Assembly (NCBI GenBank): GCA_026394265.1
Contig: JAPKYO010000049.1
Coordinates: forward strand, 1-17,689
DNA from: Candidatus Bathyarchaeota archaeon
GTDB lineage: Archaea > Thermoproteota > Bathyarchaeia > TCS64
Direction of reading: 5' to 3'
Length of the DNA stretch: 17,689 bases
The position numbers and the translations under genes are program-made. The notes under the pieces are model-generated. The model worked only from the letters and a program-made list of their open reading frames with translations. It searched no databases and was not told the DNA's origin. Numbering within the stretch: the stretch's first letter is position 1; every line of letters starts with the position of its first letter. Shown piece after piece: positions 1-7,485 of the stretch.

Positions 1-888
1 GTGAAGCAGGGGGATCACATCCTCGCTGGCGACGCCCTCTACGGGGGCACCCACAAGGTCTTCACGGACATCCTCAAGGGCTACGGCGTCGAGTGCATCC
101 TCGTCGACACGAGTGACCTCACCGCCGTCGAGAAGGCGATAAAGCCCAATACGAAGCTCATCTACATCGAGACTCCGTCGAACCCGATGATGAAGCTCAC
201 CGACATGAAGGCTGTTTCCAAGATCGCAAGGGCACGCGGCATAACGACGATGGCGGACAACACGTTCATGTCGCCATACCTGCAGCGTCCCCTGGAGCAC
301 GGCATCGACGTAGTCGTCCACAGCATCACCAAGAGCCTGAGCGGGCACAGCGACGTCCTCGGCGGCGCAATCGTTGGCTCGAAGGCGTTCCTGAAGGCCA
401 TGGACCCCATGTACAAGAACATGGGAGCAAACCTCGGCCCATTCGAGGCGTGGCTCACACTACGCGGCATAAAGACACTGCACGTCAGGATGCAGCGCCA
501 GACCGAGAGCGCCGAGAAGATCGCCAAGTGGCTCGAGGATCACCCCAAGGTGGAGTGGGTCAAGTACCCCGGCCTCAGGAGCCACCCGCAGTACGCCCTC
601 GCCAAGAGGCAGATGGACGGCTTCGGCAGCATGATGAGCTTCGAGCTAAAGGGTGGAGTCGAGGCGGGGCGCAAGGTGATGAACAACGTCAAGCTCTGCA
701 GCCTCGCCGTGAGCCTCGGCGCCGTCGAGACCCTCATCAGCCACCCCGCCACGATGACCCACGCCGTCGTCCCCAAGGAGGACCGCATCAAGGCAGGCAT
801 CACCGACGGCCTCGTCCGGTTCAGCGTCGGCATCGAAGACGTAGACGACATAATCGAGGACCTCGACCAGGCCCTCGCCAAGGCGTAA
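1..888 (+). CDS. Cys/Met-metabolism PLP-dependent enzyme (cystathionine gamma-synthase/lyase type), 5' partial
   Basis: This is the C-terminal 295 residues of a fold-type I PLP enzyme of transsulfuration or methionine metabolism; full-length relatives have about 390 residues, so roughly the first 90-100 codons lie outside the window and the GTG at base 1 is probably internal. The Schiff-base lysine is K111 in HSITKSLSGHSD. D86 in ADNTF should hold the pyridine nitrogen, and DALYGGT (11-17) is the family's tyrosine loop. SLGAVETLISHPATMTH and RFSVGIED near the end are the family's late motifs, the latter with the carboxylate-binding arginine. The loop reads YGGT, not the YGCT with the reactive cysteine of classical methionine gamma-lyase. 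Synthase, gamma-lyase and O-acyl-homoserine sulfhydrylase cannot be separated from this fragment. The family assignment is firm; the reaction is not. Confidence 0.93.
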   Translation: MKQGDHILAGDALYGGTHKVFTDILKGYGVECILVDTSDLTAVEKAIKPNTKLIYIETPSNPMMKLTDMKAVSKIARARGITTMADNTFMSPYLQRPLEHGIDVVVHSITKSLSGHSDVLGGAIVGSKAFLKAMDPMYKNMGANLGPFEAWLTLRGIKTLHVRMQRQTESAEKIAKWLEDHPKVEWVKYPGLRSHPQYALAKRQMDGFGSMMSFELKGGVEAGRKVMNNVKLCSLAVSLGAVETLISHPATMTHAVVPKEDRIKAGITDGLVRFSVGIEDVDDIIEDLDQALAKA

Positions 889-937
889 TCTCCGTGGCCA
901 CAAAGATTCATACGGCCCAGCCCCTTTTTCAACACCC

Positions 938-1330
938 ATGAGCGCCAAGATCGAGAGGATAGAGGGAACCAAGTTCAAGGCCACAGTCGGCGGCTTCGAG
1001 ATAATCACGGGAAGGGCGAGCGAGGATTCTCCCCCCGAGGGGATGGCCGCGGGCGCCGTCCTATTCGCCGCAATAGGCCTCTGCACGGGGACACGCCTCG
1101 TGGAGCAGATGAAGAACCGTGGCTGGGAGGTGGGCGCAGTCCGCGTCAACGTCAAGCCAAAGGTTAGCAAGGACATGAACCGTGCCACCGAGATCGCGAT
1201 GGAGGTGGAGCTTGAGGCCGACCTCACCGAGGAGCAGAGGCAGGAGATGCTCAGGGAGGCGGGGCGCTGCTTCGTAAGCAACACCATCAAGAGCGCCCCC
1301 GAGGTAAGGATCGAACTTAAACTCGTCTAG
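938..1330 (+). CDS. OsmC/Ohr-family protein
   Basis: This 130-residue protein has the size and layout of OsmC-family thiol peroxidases, which reduce organic hydroperoxides in the cytoplasm. The two family cysteines are C49, in a hydrophobic helix ending AAIGLCTGT, and C111 in AGRCFVSNTIK; in characterised members this pair is the reactive and resolving cysteine. The N-terminal part is beta-rich (KFKATVGGFEIITGRA) and positions 83-104 form the acidic strand and helix usual for the family. It starts 49 bases after the PLP enzyme, on the same strand. A weak TATA-like ATTCATAC at about 906-913 would fit a leaderless start at this ATG. Some archaeal OsmC proteins have unknown substrates, so peroxidase activity is inferred from the family. 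Confidence 0.88.
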   Translation: MSAKIERIEGTKFKATVGGFEIITGRASEDSPPEGMAAGAVLFAAIGLCTGTRLVEQMKNRGWEVGAVRVNVKPKVSKDMNRATEIAMEVELEADLTEEQRQEMLREAGRCFVSNTIKSAPEVRIELKLV

Positions 1331-1377
1331 CCCAAATCCACACGCGTTGAGACCGAGTGTGCCTCCGGCGCATGGTT

Positions 1378-1388
1378 TCTTTATTAAT
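1378..1388 (+). promoter_or_regulatory. TATA-like box of the DUF362 gene
   Basis: CTTTATTAAT is centred about 40 bases before the ATG at 1424, which predicts a leader of about 14 bases. GGTG at 1415-1418, shortly before the ATG, could serve as a weak Shine-Dalgarno site. Placement is by eye. Confidence 0.45.
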
Positions 1389-1423
1389 CCCGATATGTCC
1401 CCTTCTTCACTTCAGGTGTTACC

Positions 1424-2623
1424 ATGGTCAAGACATCCACCGTCTACTACGGCTCGATGGTTCACGGGCAGGCCGCGCACTTCGCCAGCCTCGGCACAAA
1501 GTTCGACGAGATGATCAAGAGGCTCGACTTCAGCACAATCAGCAAGGGCGACAAGGTCGCCCTCAAGATGCACCTCGGGTTCCAAGAGGACTTCCAGACC
1601 GTGCCCGTCTACTTCGTCCGCAAGATAGTGAAGGCGGTGAAGGCGGCGGGGGGCTACCCCTTCGTCACCGACAACCCCACGTCCATCTACAACGCGGCGG
1701 AGCGCGGCTACACCAGCGAGACCTGCGGCTGCCCCCTCATCCCCATCGCGGGGGTGAAGGATAGGTACACCTACACTAGCGAGATCGAGTACGGCGGCGT
1801 CGGCGAGATAGGCTTCGCCGGCGTGCTCCATGACGCTGACGTGCTCATCGACGTCAGCCACGCGAAGGGGCACGGCGTGAGCGCCTACGGTGGCGCCATA
1901 AAGAACATCGCTATCGGGGGCCTCGTCGCCGGGAGCCGCTGGCACAAGATGCACGGCGTCGAGGACCACATTCCGTGGTGGGACGGCGCCAAGTGCACAC
2001 CCGAGCACGCCGAGGAACTCGTCAAGGCGTGCCCAAACAAGGCCCTAAGCTACGACGCCAAGAAGCACAGGATGGCGATGAACCGGGGCGCCTGCACGAA
2101 CAGCAACTGCATGAAGTGCGTGGAGGCCGACAAGGGCGTCGACTGCATCCAGATAAGGGCGGAGAACTTCCAGGCATTCAACAGGATGATGGCACTCACC
2201 GCCTCCGAGATACTCAGCCGCTTCGACAGGGACAAGCAGTTCTACCTCAACTTCCTCCTCGACATCACGCCCCAGTGCAACTGCCTCGGCATGATACAGC
2301 CGCAGATAATCCCCGACCTCGGCGTGGCCGCCAGCAGGGACATAGTCGCCGTGGAGCAGGCCACCCTCGACCTCATCGCCGGGGCGAGGCTCCTCACGGA
2401 GATGATACCCCCCTACATCAGGGGTGTGAACCCCGACCCGAAACTCCACCCATTCCAGCGCATCTGGGGCGAATTCAAGAACCCCTACGACCAGGTCACC
2501 TACGCAGAGGAGCAGAAGCTGGGCACACGCAAGTACAGGCTCGTGGAGATCCTGCCCGCGTCCGAGACGGTGAAGCAGGAGGCTCCCAAGATAAAGTACG
2601 AGAGCCAGCCGACGTTCTACTGA
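1424..2623 (+). CDS. DUF362-domain protein with degenerate ferredoxin-like insert
   Basis: The 399-residue protein has the DUF362 signature: SHAKGHGVSAYGGAIKN at 145-161, then DITPQCNCLG at 280-289 followed by PDLGVAASRDIVAVEQATLD. DUF362 proteins are thought to be redox or iron-sulfur proteins, but no reaction is established for this subgroup. In many homologues an insert carries two CxxCxxCxxxCP ferredoxin motifs. Here the matching stretch has C191 and C203 (CPNKAL), then C224, C229, C232 and C241 with unusual spacings, so two standard [4Fe-4S] clusters are unlikely. C101/C103 and C285/C287 are two further CxC pairs. No signal peptide or membrane segment is visible, which suggests a cytoplasmic protein. 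It has its own TATA-like box. Its last seven bases overlap the convergent TPR gene. Confidence 0.88.
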   Translation: MVKTSTVYYGSMVHGQAAHFASLGTKFDEMIKRLDFSTISKGDKVALKMHLGFQEDFQTVPVYFVRKIVKAVKAAGGYPFVTDNPTSIYNAAERGYTSETCGCPLIPIAGVKDRYTYTSEIEYGGVGEIGFAGVLHDADVLIDVSHAKGHGVSAYGGAIKNIAIGGLVAGSRWHKMHGVEDHIPWWDGAKCTPEHAEELVKACPNKALSYDAKKHRMAMNRGACTNSNCMKCVEADKGVDCIQIRAENFQAFNRMMALTASEILSRFDRDKQFYLNFLLDITPQCNCLGMIQPQIIPDLGVAASRDIVAVEQATLDLIAGARLLTEMIPPYIRGVNPDPKLHPFQRIWGEFKNPYDQVTYAEEQKLGTRKYRLVEILPASETVKQEAPKIKYESQPTFY

Positions 2624-3795
2624 GCGAGCTTCTGCTGCTCCTCTGCCTCGGGGAGCCTGCCCAGCGCCTTTAGTAGCTGGGCGTAGTTATCGTGCGCCTT
2701 CTTGTGGTCGGGCTTCAGCTCGATCACCTTCTTGTAGTGTTCCTCCGCCTCGGGGAGTCGGCGCAGCTTGAAGAGGACGTTGGCGTACCAGAAGTGGCCG
2801 TCGGGGAAGGCGGGGTACAGCCCGAGTGTCCGCCTGAAGTAGCCCTCGGAGTCGGCGAACTTGCCCTGGTTGAGGAGGTTGAGCGCCGTGTTGTACTGGG
2901 GCGTGACCCAGCTAGGCTTGAGGTCCGCCGCCTTCCTGAGGTGTTCCTCGGACTCCGTCATCCGTTTCCTCTCCCAGAGGAAGACGCCGTAGTCGTTGTG
3001 TGCCTCCGGCGAGTCTGCGCGCATCTCAAGCGCCTTCCTGTAGAGTGCCTCGGCCTCCTCGGGGCTCGCCCCCTTGGCCGCGTTTGCCTTCTTCAGCGTC
3101 TCCGTGGGGTCGTTTAGGCGGTACTTGAGCTTGTCGTAGCGTGCCTTGACCTCGGGCCACTCGGGGTGTAGCTCGAGCGCCTTCTTGTAGTGCTCCTCGG
3201 CTTCCGGGAACTTGCCCGAACCTTCGAGGATTATTGCGTAGTTTAGGTGGGTGTTTGCGTCCCCGGGCTTGAGTTCGAGGGCGTGGGCGACGTACCTCAT
3301 CGCATCCTCGTGGCGCCCCCTCTTCCAGAGTATGACGCCGTATAGCGAGTAGGAGTCGCCGCTCGTCTCGTCGAGCATTATGGCCCTGCGGACGCTCTCC
3401 TCGGCGTGTTCGAGGTCACCCTTCTGCTGGAGGACGACGGCGAGTAGGAGCCTGTAGGCGGCGACGTCCGCGTCGGTGGCTATCACCCTGCGCAGGAATG
3501 CCTCGGCGTCGTCTAGGCGCCCGCTCCTGATGAGGTACTGGGCGCTCATGCTGGTGAGTGGGGGGTCCCCGGGGCAAGCCGCGATGCCCGCCCTGAGGCA
3601 CCTCTCCGCCTCATCCTTCTTCCCCAGCTTCTCCAGAATCTCGCAGAGCAGGACATAGGCTGCGCCTACGCTCTGGTCGGAGAACACGGCCTTGCGTGCG
3701 TAGAACTCGGCCTCCTGGAAGTCACCCTTGTCCCGGGCGGCTGATGCCCGCGCTATAAATTGCCAGACCGGCTCGATTCCCAAGTCGACGCCCAT
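2617..3795 (-). CDS. TPR-repeat protein
   Basis: The protein has 392 residues, made almost wholly of about ten tetratricopeptide repeats. Clear units include GKFPEAEEHYKKALELHPEW, MTESEEHLRKAADLKPSW and RLPEAEEHYKKVIELKPD, with the usual small-residue helix A and an alanine/tyrosine helix B ending in P. The final unit (LGRLPEAEEQQKLAQ) ends the protein. There is no signal peptide, membrane helix or added enzymatic domain, so it is most likely a cytoplasmic scaffold; its partner cannot be read from the sequence. A stretch of about 30 residues near 228-255 (LNDPTETLKKANAAKGA) interrupts the repeats. ATTAAACG, about 30 bases upstream of this ATG, is a possible TATA box. The gene points toward the DUF362 gene and the two overlap by seven bases. 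Confidence 0.9.
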   Translation of the reverse strand: MGVDLGIEPVWQFIARASAARDKGDFQEAEFYARKAVFSDQSVGAAYVLLCEILEKLGKKDEAERCLRAGIAACPGDPPLTSMSAQYLIRSGRLDDAEAFLRRVIATDADVAAYRLLLAVVLQQKGDLEHAEESVRRAIMLDETSGDSYSLYGVILWKRGRHEDAMRYVAHALELKPGDANTHLNYAIILEGSGKFPEAEEHYKKALELHPEWPEVKARYDKLKYRLNDPTETLKKANAAKGASPEEAEALYRKALEMRADSPEAHNDYGVFLWERKRMTESEEHLRKAADLKPSWVTPQYNTALNLLNQGKFADSEGYFRRTLGLYPAFPDGHFWYANVLFKLRRLPEAEEHYKKVIELKPDHKKAHDNYAQLLKALGRLPEAEEQQKLAQ

Positions 3796-3845
3796 GAGCT
3801 TCCCCTTATTGTTTCATGGACCCCGTTTAATGGGTTTCTAGTTTT

Positions 3846-3856
3846 TTTATATGGAG
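3846..3856 (+). repeat. Left copy of 11-base direct repeat flanking the AT-rich island
   Basis: TTTATATGGAG here is identical to 4989-4999, where it covers the encoded CCA, the discriminator and the last acceptor-stem base of tRNA-Thr. It marks the left edge of the AT-rich stretch. It could be an attachment-site remnant. It is short and partly AT-rich, so chance is possible. Confidence 0.45.
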
Positions 3857-3889
3857 TTTTTCACATAGTATAACCAATTTTTTTATAAA

Positions 3890-4912
3890 TTACTTTTTAG
3901 ATGCATTAGCTACCAATTCTTGTGCATATTTGATAAGTAATTTAGTGGTAAGAAGTAAATTTTCTGCATCTTCTCCACCCACGCTAGTTTCTTCATTTAT
4001 GTAATTTCCCCTTTTTTTAATATCTTCTATATGCAGGTCAAGTGATGCCCAATTCTCAAAACGAGAATAGGCTCGACCCCATTTTTCTTTACATGTAAAA
4101 CTATCCGATCCAAACACATCTTTTATTTGTGTATCAAGTAGCTTACCGATTTCTCTACAATTAACGAATACACTTTTAGTGTCCCAATTTGAATAAGCTT
4201 TTTCTGCATTATTAATATAGGTCATTGTTTTTTGAAACATTTCTCCCTCTAATGGCATCTCAACTATGGTTTGTTTTTTCATTCCAAAACAAGGTAAGTA
4301 GTCTTGTACCCAATCAACAGCATTAATTGGCCATAACACCTCTACTTTTTGAAAAGACACTTCTAAAAATGTTGGAGAACTATCACCGGATAATATCCAT
4401 CCATTTGAGTGATTTGTTTGGTAATCGGGGTCGTATCCCTTAACAACTATAGTACCTTCTGTTGGATTCCGAATTCCAACGGTAAGTGGTTTGCCAATTA
4501 CCTGTTTAGGATCGAGGTAAAAATAGTGAGCTAAATTAGTTTTTGAATCAAGAGTTCTAAGAATTAACTCAAGCTTCAAGGCTACAGTATGTTTTACGTT
4601 AAGTTTTCTAATTTTTTCAATTTTTTCTAGACAATTATAATTTAACACAGAAATTAGTGTTACCACCATTTTTCCTTGATCATTTCTACGATCATATGTG
4701 CTACCTCGGGCTAGTAATCGGGAAGGTTGACTCGTTGACGCTTCGGAATAAATTTCCTGTAATGGTGCGATAAACTTGTTATCTACTGTTTTCAGACTTC
4801 CTTCAATAGAGATAATTGCATTTGAGCCCTCTCTCGTCTCTAATTCCACATGAAACATAATTGAGGGTGATAGAGAATCAGGAACCGCTTGTGAGTCAAG
4901 AACTTTTGCCAT
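3890..4912 (-). CDS. Unrecognised protein in AT-rich island, possible HEPN/DUF4145-like C-terminal helical domain
   Basis: I do not recognise this 340-residue protein. Residues 15-220 look beta-rich with short strands (FHVELE, GKMVVTLISVL, LKLELILRT, TIVVKGY, TFLEVSFQKVEVLW). Residues 225-340 look all-helical: an amphipathic stretch with NCREIGKLLDTQI at 251-263, WGRAYSRFENWASLDLH at 278-294, and a late helix pair beginning EDAENLLLTTKLLIKYA. That order of conserved Arg, Trp, His and Asp-Ala-Glu resembles helical bundles of the DUF4145/HEPN-like kind often seen in accessory and defence genes, but there is no clean Rx4-6H ribonuclease motif. The base composition is far more AT-rich than the flanking genes, with different codon choice, so transfer is likely. 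TTATAATAG about 30 bases before the ATG is a plausible TATA box. The open frame is sound; the function is unknown. Confidence 0.75.
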   Translation of the reverse strand: MAKVLDSQAVPDSLSPSIMFHVELETREGSNAIISIEGSLKTVDNKFIAPLQEIYSEASTSQPSRLLARGSTYDRRNDQGKMVVTLISVLNYNCLEKIEKIRKLNVKHTVALKLELILRTLDSKTNLAHYFYLDPKQVIGKPLTVGIRNPTEGTIVVKGYDPDYQTNHSNGWILSGDSSPTFLEVSFQKVEVLWPINAVDWVQDYLPCFGMKKQTIVEMPLEGEMFQKTMTYINNAEKAYSNWDTKSVFVNCREIGKLLDTQIKDVFGSDSFTCKEKWGRAYSRFENWASLDLHIEDIKKRGNYINEETSVGGEDAENLLLTTKLLIKYAQELVANASKK

Positions 4913-4936
4913 AAAAATAGTTAGTTTCGAACTATT

Positions 4937-4945
4937 ATAAAAAAA
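4937..4945 (-). promoter_or_regulatory. TATA-like box of the island gene
   Basis: On the minus strand TTATAATAG lies about 25-30 bases before the ATG ending at 4912, the spacing expected for a leaderless archaeal transcript. The surroundings are very AT-rich, so other boxes are possible. Confidence 0.4.
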
Positions 4946-4988
4946 AATCTGTGAAGAAGTAAATGAAGAAAACCTATTTTAATCTTAA

Positions 4989-4999
4989 TTTATATGGAG
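4989..4999 (+). repeat. Right copy of 11-base direct repeat, overlapping the tRNA-Thr 3' end
   Basis: This copy is identical to 3846-3856. Read on the minus strand it contains the last acceptor base, U73, the encoded CCA and the next few bases of tRNA-Thr. An integration event using the tRNA end would leave this arrangement, but no integrase gene is present between the copies. Confidence 0.45.
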
Positions 5000-5070
5000 G
5001 CCCGAGCGGGATTCGGACCCGCGACCTACAACTTACGAGGCTGCCGCTCTGACCGCTGAGCTACCGGGCC
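4995..5070 (-). tRNA. tRNA-Thr(CGU)
   Basis: The minus strand folds into a complete cloverleaf. The acceptor stem GGCCCGG pairs with TCGGGCC (one G-U), the D stem is GCTC/GAGC, and the T arm is GCGGG-TCCGAAT-CCCGC. The anticodon loop is CTCGTAA, giving anticodon CGU for the ACG codon. U73 and an encoded CCA follow (4995-4998); U73 is usual for archaeal tRNA-Thr. No intron is present. A TATA-like CTTAAAAA at about 5096-5105 sits at the right distance upstream. The AT-rich island begins directly after the CCA. Confidence 0.96.
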
Positions 5071-5117
5071 ACTCCACCATACGGGTGAAGCACCTGTTTT
5101 TAAGAAAATCGGTGTGA

Positions 5118-6269
5118 CTAGGCTTGGGCGACGACGCCGTTGTTGATCAGCTCATCGATCTGGGCGTCGCTGAGGCCGAGTACCCTGCTGAGTATCTCCT
5201 TGCTGTGCTGGCCGAGGGTGGGGGCCGCCGTCTTCCTCTCCACCGGGGTGAGGCTGAACTTTATCGGGTTGTTCACCGTCCTCACCTTGCCCGCGAGGGG
5301 GTGGTCTAGGTCTATGAACATGCCACGCGCCGCGAGGTGGGGGTCCGTGACCGTCTCGTCGAGCTGGTATATGGGGGAGGAGGGCAAGTCGGCCGCGACA
5401 AGCTCCGCTACGGCCTCGTCCCTGTTCTTGGAGGCGACGTACTTCTCGCAGTCCTCCTTTGTGGGCTCCTCGACGTTGAGGAACTTCTTCATGTTCTCCA
5501 GGGCGCTGGGACTGTAGGCGCCTACGCGTACCCAGCCGCCGTCCTTGGCCTTGAATATGCCCCCGATGCCGCCTGTGGGGTACTTCTTCCTCATCTCCCA
5601 CATGGGCATCCCGCTGAGGAAGTAGCCGGTCACCCCAGGGTTCACTGCGACCATGCAGTCGAGCTGTGCGACGTCAATCATCTGGCCGAGGCCGGTCTTG
5701 TCGCGGTAGCGTAGCGCTCCGAGGATCGCCATGGCGGCGAGGCTCCCGGGCACCATGTCGCCGAGGGCTCCCGCCATCTCGATCGGCGGACCCTGCGGGT
5801 CGACGCCGTCCCCCGTCATTCGGGTGTGGCCGCTCATGGCCTCCGCGAACATGGCGTAGCAGTTCCTGTTCTTGTAGGGGCCGTACTGACCGAAGCCGCT
5901 GAGGGCAGCGTAGATGATGCCGGGGTTTAGCTTCTTCAGCTCCTCGTAGCCGAGTCCCAGTTTCTCCATCGTGCCGACGCTCATGTTCTGGACCACGACG
6001 TCGCTCTTCTTGATGAGTTCCTTGAGGATGCGCATGCCCTCCGGGTTCTTCAGGTTGAGTGCGAGGTCCTTCTTGTTCTGGTTTAGGTGGTGGAAGGTGT
6101 AGGGTGCCCTGCCGTAGAGCATGCCCTCGCTTATCCTGTCTATCGCCCCCCACGGGGGTTCGATCCTTATGACCTCGGCGCCCATGTCAGCCATCATCAT
6201 CGTGGCCCAGGGGCCGAACCAGACGTGTGTCATGTCGACGACCCTTATGTCTTCGAGGGGTTTGCGCAT
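5118..6269 (-). CDS. CaiB/BaiF (formyl-CoA transferase-type) CoA-transferase
   Basis: This is a family III CoA-transferase (383 residues from the chosen ATG), the group that moves CoA between carboxylic acids. The N-terminus LEDIRVVDMTHVWFGPWATM and the following MGAEVIRIEPP are diagnostic, as are NQNKKDLALNLKNPEG and YAALSGFGQYGP. The catalytic aspartate should be D171 in GALGDMVPG, the position equivalent to D169 of formyl-CoA transferase. Substrates cannot be told from sequence. I chose the ATG at 6269 over TTG at 6284 because GGTGA (6278-6282) lies eight bases before it as a Shine-Dalgarno site. A TATA-like box at 6311-6323 fits transcription from about 6290. The gene follows the ABC permease on the same strand after about 55 bases, but its own promoter argues against strict co-transcription. 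Confidence 0.92.
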   Translation of the reverse strand: MRKPLEDIRVVDMTHVWFGPWATMMMADMGAEVIRIEPPWGAIDRISEGMLYGRAPYTFHHLNQNKKDLALNLKNPEGMRILKELIKKSDVVVQNMSVGTMEKLGLGYEELKKLNPGIIYAALSGFGQYGPYKNRNCYAMFAEAMSGHTRMTGDGVDPQGPPIEMAGALGDMVPGSLAAMAILGALRYRDKTGLGQMIDVAQLDCMVAVNPGVTGYFLSGMPMWEMRKKYPTGGIGGIFKAKDGGWVRVGAYSPSALENMKKFLNVEEPTKEDCEKYVASKNRDEAVAELVAADLPSSPIYQLDETVTDPHLAARGMFIDLDHPLAGKVRTVNNPIKFSLTPVERKTAAPTLGQHSKEILSRVLGLSDAQIDELINNGVVAQA

Positions 6270-6310
6270 CAAGCCGTTCACCAAGTTGTTCTATATCCAT
6301 CCTGATGGGC

Positions 6311-6323
6311 GTATAAGATATTT
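6311..6323 (-). promoter_or_regulatory. TATA-like box of the CoA-transferase gene
   Basis: The minus strand reads AAATATCTTATAC. Transcription about 26 bases downstream would give a leader of roughly 20 bases carrying the GGTGA site at 6278-6282. It lies in the gap after the permease stop. Confidence 0.5.
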
Positions 6324-6324
6324 T

Positions 6325-7386
6325 TCAGGACTCTTCCGCATCCTCGTAGTGAATGCCCCTAATGCTCATGGTTCTGCGCCGAGCCATGATACGGGTCAGC
6401 CGCGTCAAGGCGAGAAGAATGATCAGTGAGATCAGAATGTCTTGGACGTAGCTGACCGGGAAAAATAACAGGTTCTGTACTTCGAACTTGAAGAATACGA
6501 TGAGTGAGTTTAAGGCGTAAAACGCGCCTGTTCCGAGTATAATCCTCCACCTGCCGCCCGACCCGCCTATGAGGATAGCCCCCATCATAGGCCAGAAGAG
6601 CCACACCCCGTTGTGGAAAACCGCCTCGACTACGAACATGGAGTAGAAGCTCCACAGCACCCCTGCGAGAGCCATCAAACCGGATGTAAAGAACACGACC
6701 TGCCCCCTGACGGACAATACGTCCTTCCCGAGGCTCGCGGCAGCGACCGGGTCGTCTGCGACGGCGGCGACGAGCCGCCCCCAAGGAGAAGCCTCCAGCC
6801 TATCTAATATAAGGTAGATAACGGTAATGACCGCAGCCGTGATGATCACGAGTAGAATACCCTGATACCCCTGTGCGAAGGCGAGAAAGTCGGGCACGAA
6901 GAGCCCCAGGGTGCCGGCACTGAGCCATGTGACGTTCCTCCCGAAGACGCAGCCCAGGTCGGTCAAGGCTAATGTTGCCATCAGCATCAGGACGGGGCTC
7001 AGTCTAATGGCGACCCTTGCCAGTAGCCAACCGCCTAGTCCCCCGAGCACCATTGAGGCGGCGAATGTGAACAGGATCAACCCTATGCAGAGCGCGGGGT
7101 TGTCGGCTAGGAAAGAGTTCACGAGCTGCGTGTTCTCCTTATTGTTGTAGACCCAGCCCTGCATATTGCCCCAGTCGAGAAGCTGCACCCCCGCCGACGC
7201 GGCGACGGCAAACACGAGCCTCATCGAAACCGCGCTGACCGTAAATGCACCGAGCATAACGGGTATCCTGTTGACGAAGGCGGGGACGCCGGCGTGGTTC
7301 AGCATGTGGTCAAACGCCAATGCGACTATGACGATCATCCCGCCGAAGAGGAGGGCGTTTACCAGGTACTCCAGCTCGAGAACCAT
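6325..7386 (-). CDS. LivM/LivH-family ABC transporter permease
   Basis: The 353-residue polytopic protein has about nine or ten hydrophobic segments and belongs to the branched-chain amino acid ABC permease family. Family features are NALLFGGMIVIVALAF near the N-terminus, the cytoplasmic loop with the EAA-like pattern SPWGRLVAAVADDPVAAASLG, and the late glycine-rich IGGSGGRWRIILGTGAFYAL. The C-terminal tail is basic then acidic (IMARRRTMSIRG, then EDAEES). Canonical systems need two permeases, two ATPases and a periplasmic binding protein; none of these partners is next to it, so it either joins subunits encoded elsewhere or is a remnant. The substrate could be an amino acid, an amide or urea. 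The start is supported by GAGGT about 12 bases upstream and a TATA-like TCTATAAAC at about 7427-7436. Confidence 0.85.
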   Translation of the reverse strand: MVLELEYLVNALLFGGMIVIVALAFDHMLNHAGVPAFVNRIPVMLGAFTVSAVSMRLVFAVAASAGVQLLDWGNMQGWVYNNKENTQLVNSFLADNPALCIGLILFTFAASMVLGGLGGWLLARVAIRLSPVLMLMATLALTDLGCVFGRNVTWLSAGTLGLFVPDFLAFAQGYQGILLVIITAAVITVIYLILDRLEASPWGRLVAAVADDPVAAASLGKDVLSVRGQVVFFTSGLMALAGVLWSFYSMFVVEAVFHNGVWLFWPMMGAILIGGSGGRWRIILGTGAFYALNSLIVFFKFEVQNLLFFPVSYVQDILISLIILLALTRLTRIMARRRTMSIRGIHYEDAEES

Positions 7387-7426
7387 GTCGACCCCTAGAC
7401 CTCAATAACTCTCAGATCGGATTTAA

Positions 7427-7464
7427 CGTTTATAGAACAACTGGGCTGGGTAGATGCTTATAAT
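7427..7464. promoter_or_regulatory. Divergent promoter region between the ABC permease and thiL
   Basis: Two TATA-like boxes lie here on opposite strands. TCTATAAAC (about 7427-7436, minus) serves the permease and CTTATAAT (7457-7464, plus) lies 25 bases before the thiL ATG at 7486, which predicts a leaderless thiL transcript. No operator-like repeat is seen between them. Confidence 0.6.
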
Positions 7465-7485
7465 CGCCTCAGCCGATTCATAGGC

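Noticed and set aside
450..941. 163-codon open frame overlapping the PLP enzyme gene
   Set aside because: It is a shifted-frame shadow rich in Arg, Gln and His, which results from the GC-rich codon bias of the true gene. Similar shadows exist over most core genes.
2617..2623. Convergent stop overlaps (also 8474-8481 and 14128-14131) as a possible regulatory design
   Set aside because: Overlaps of a few bases between convergent genes are common in compact genomes; no further structure supports a function.
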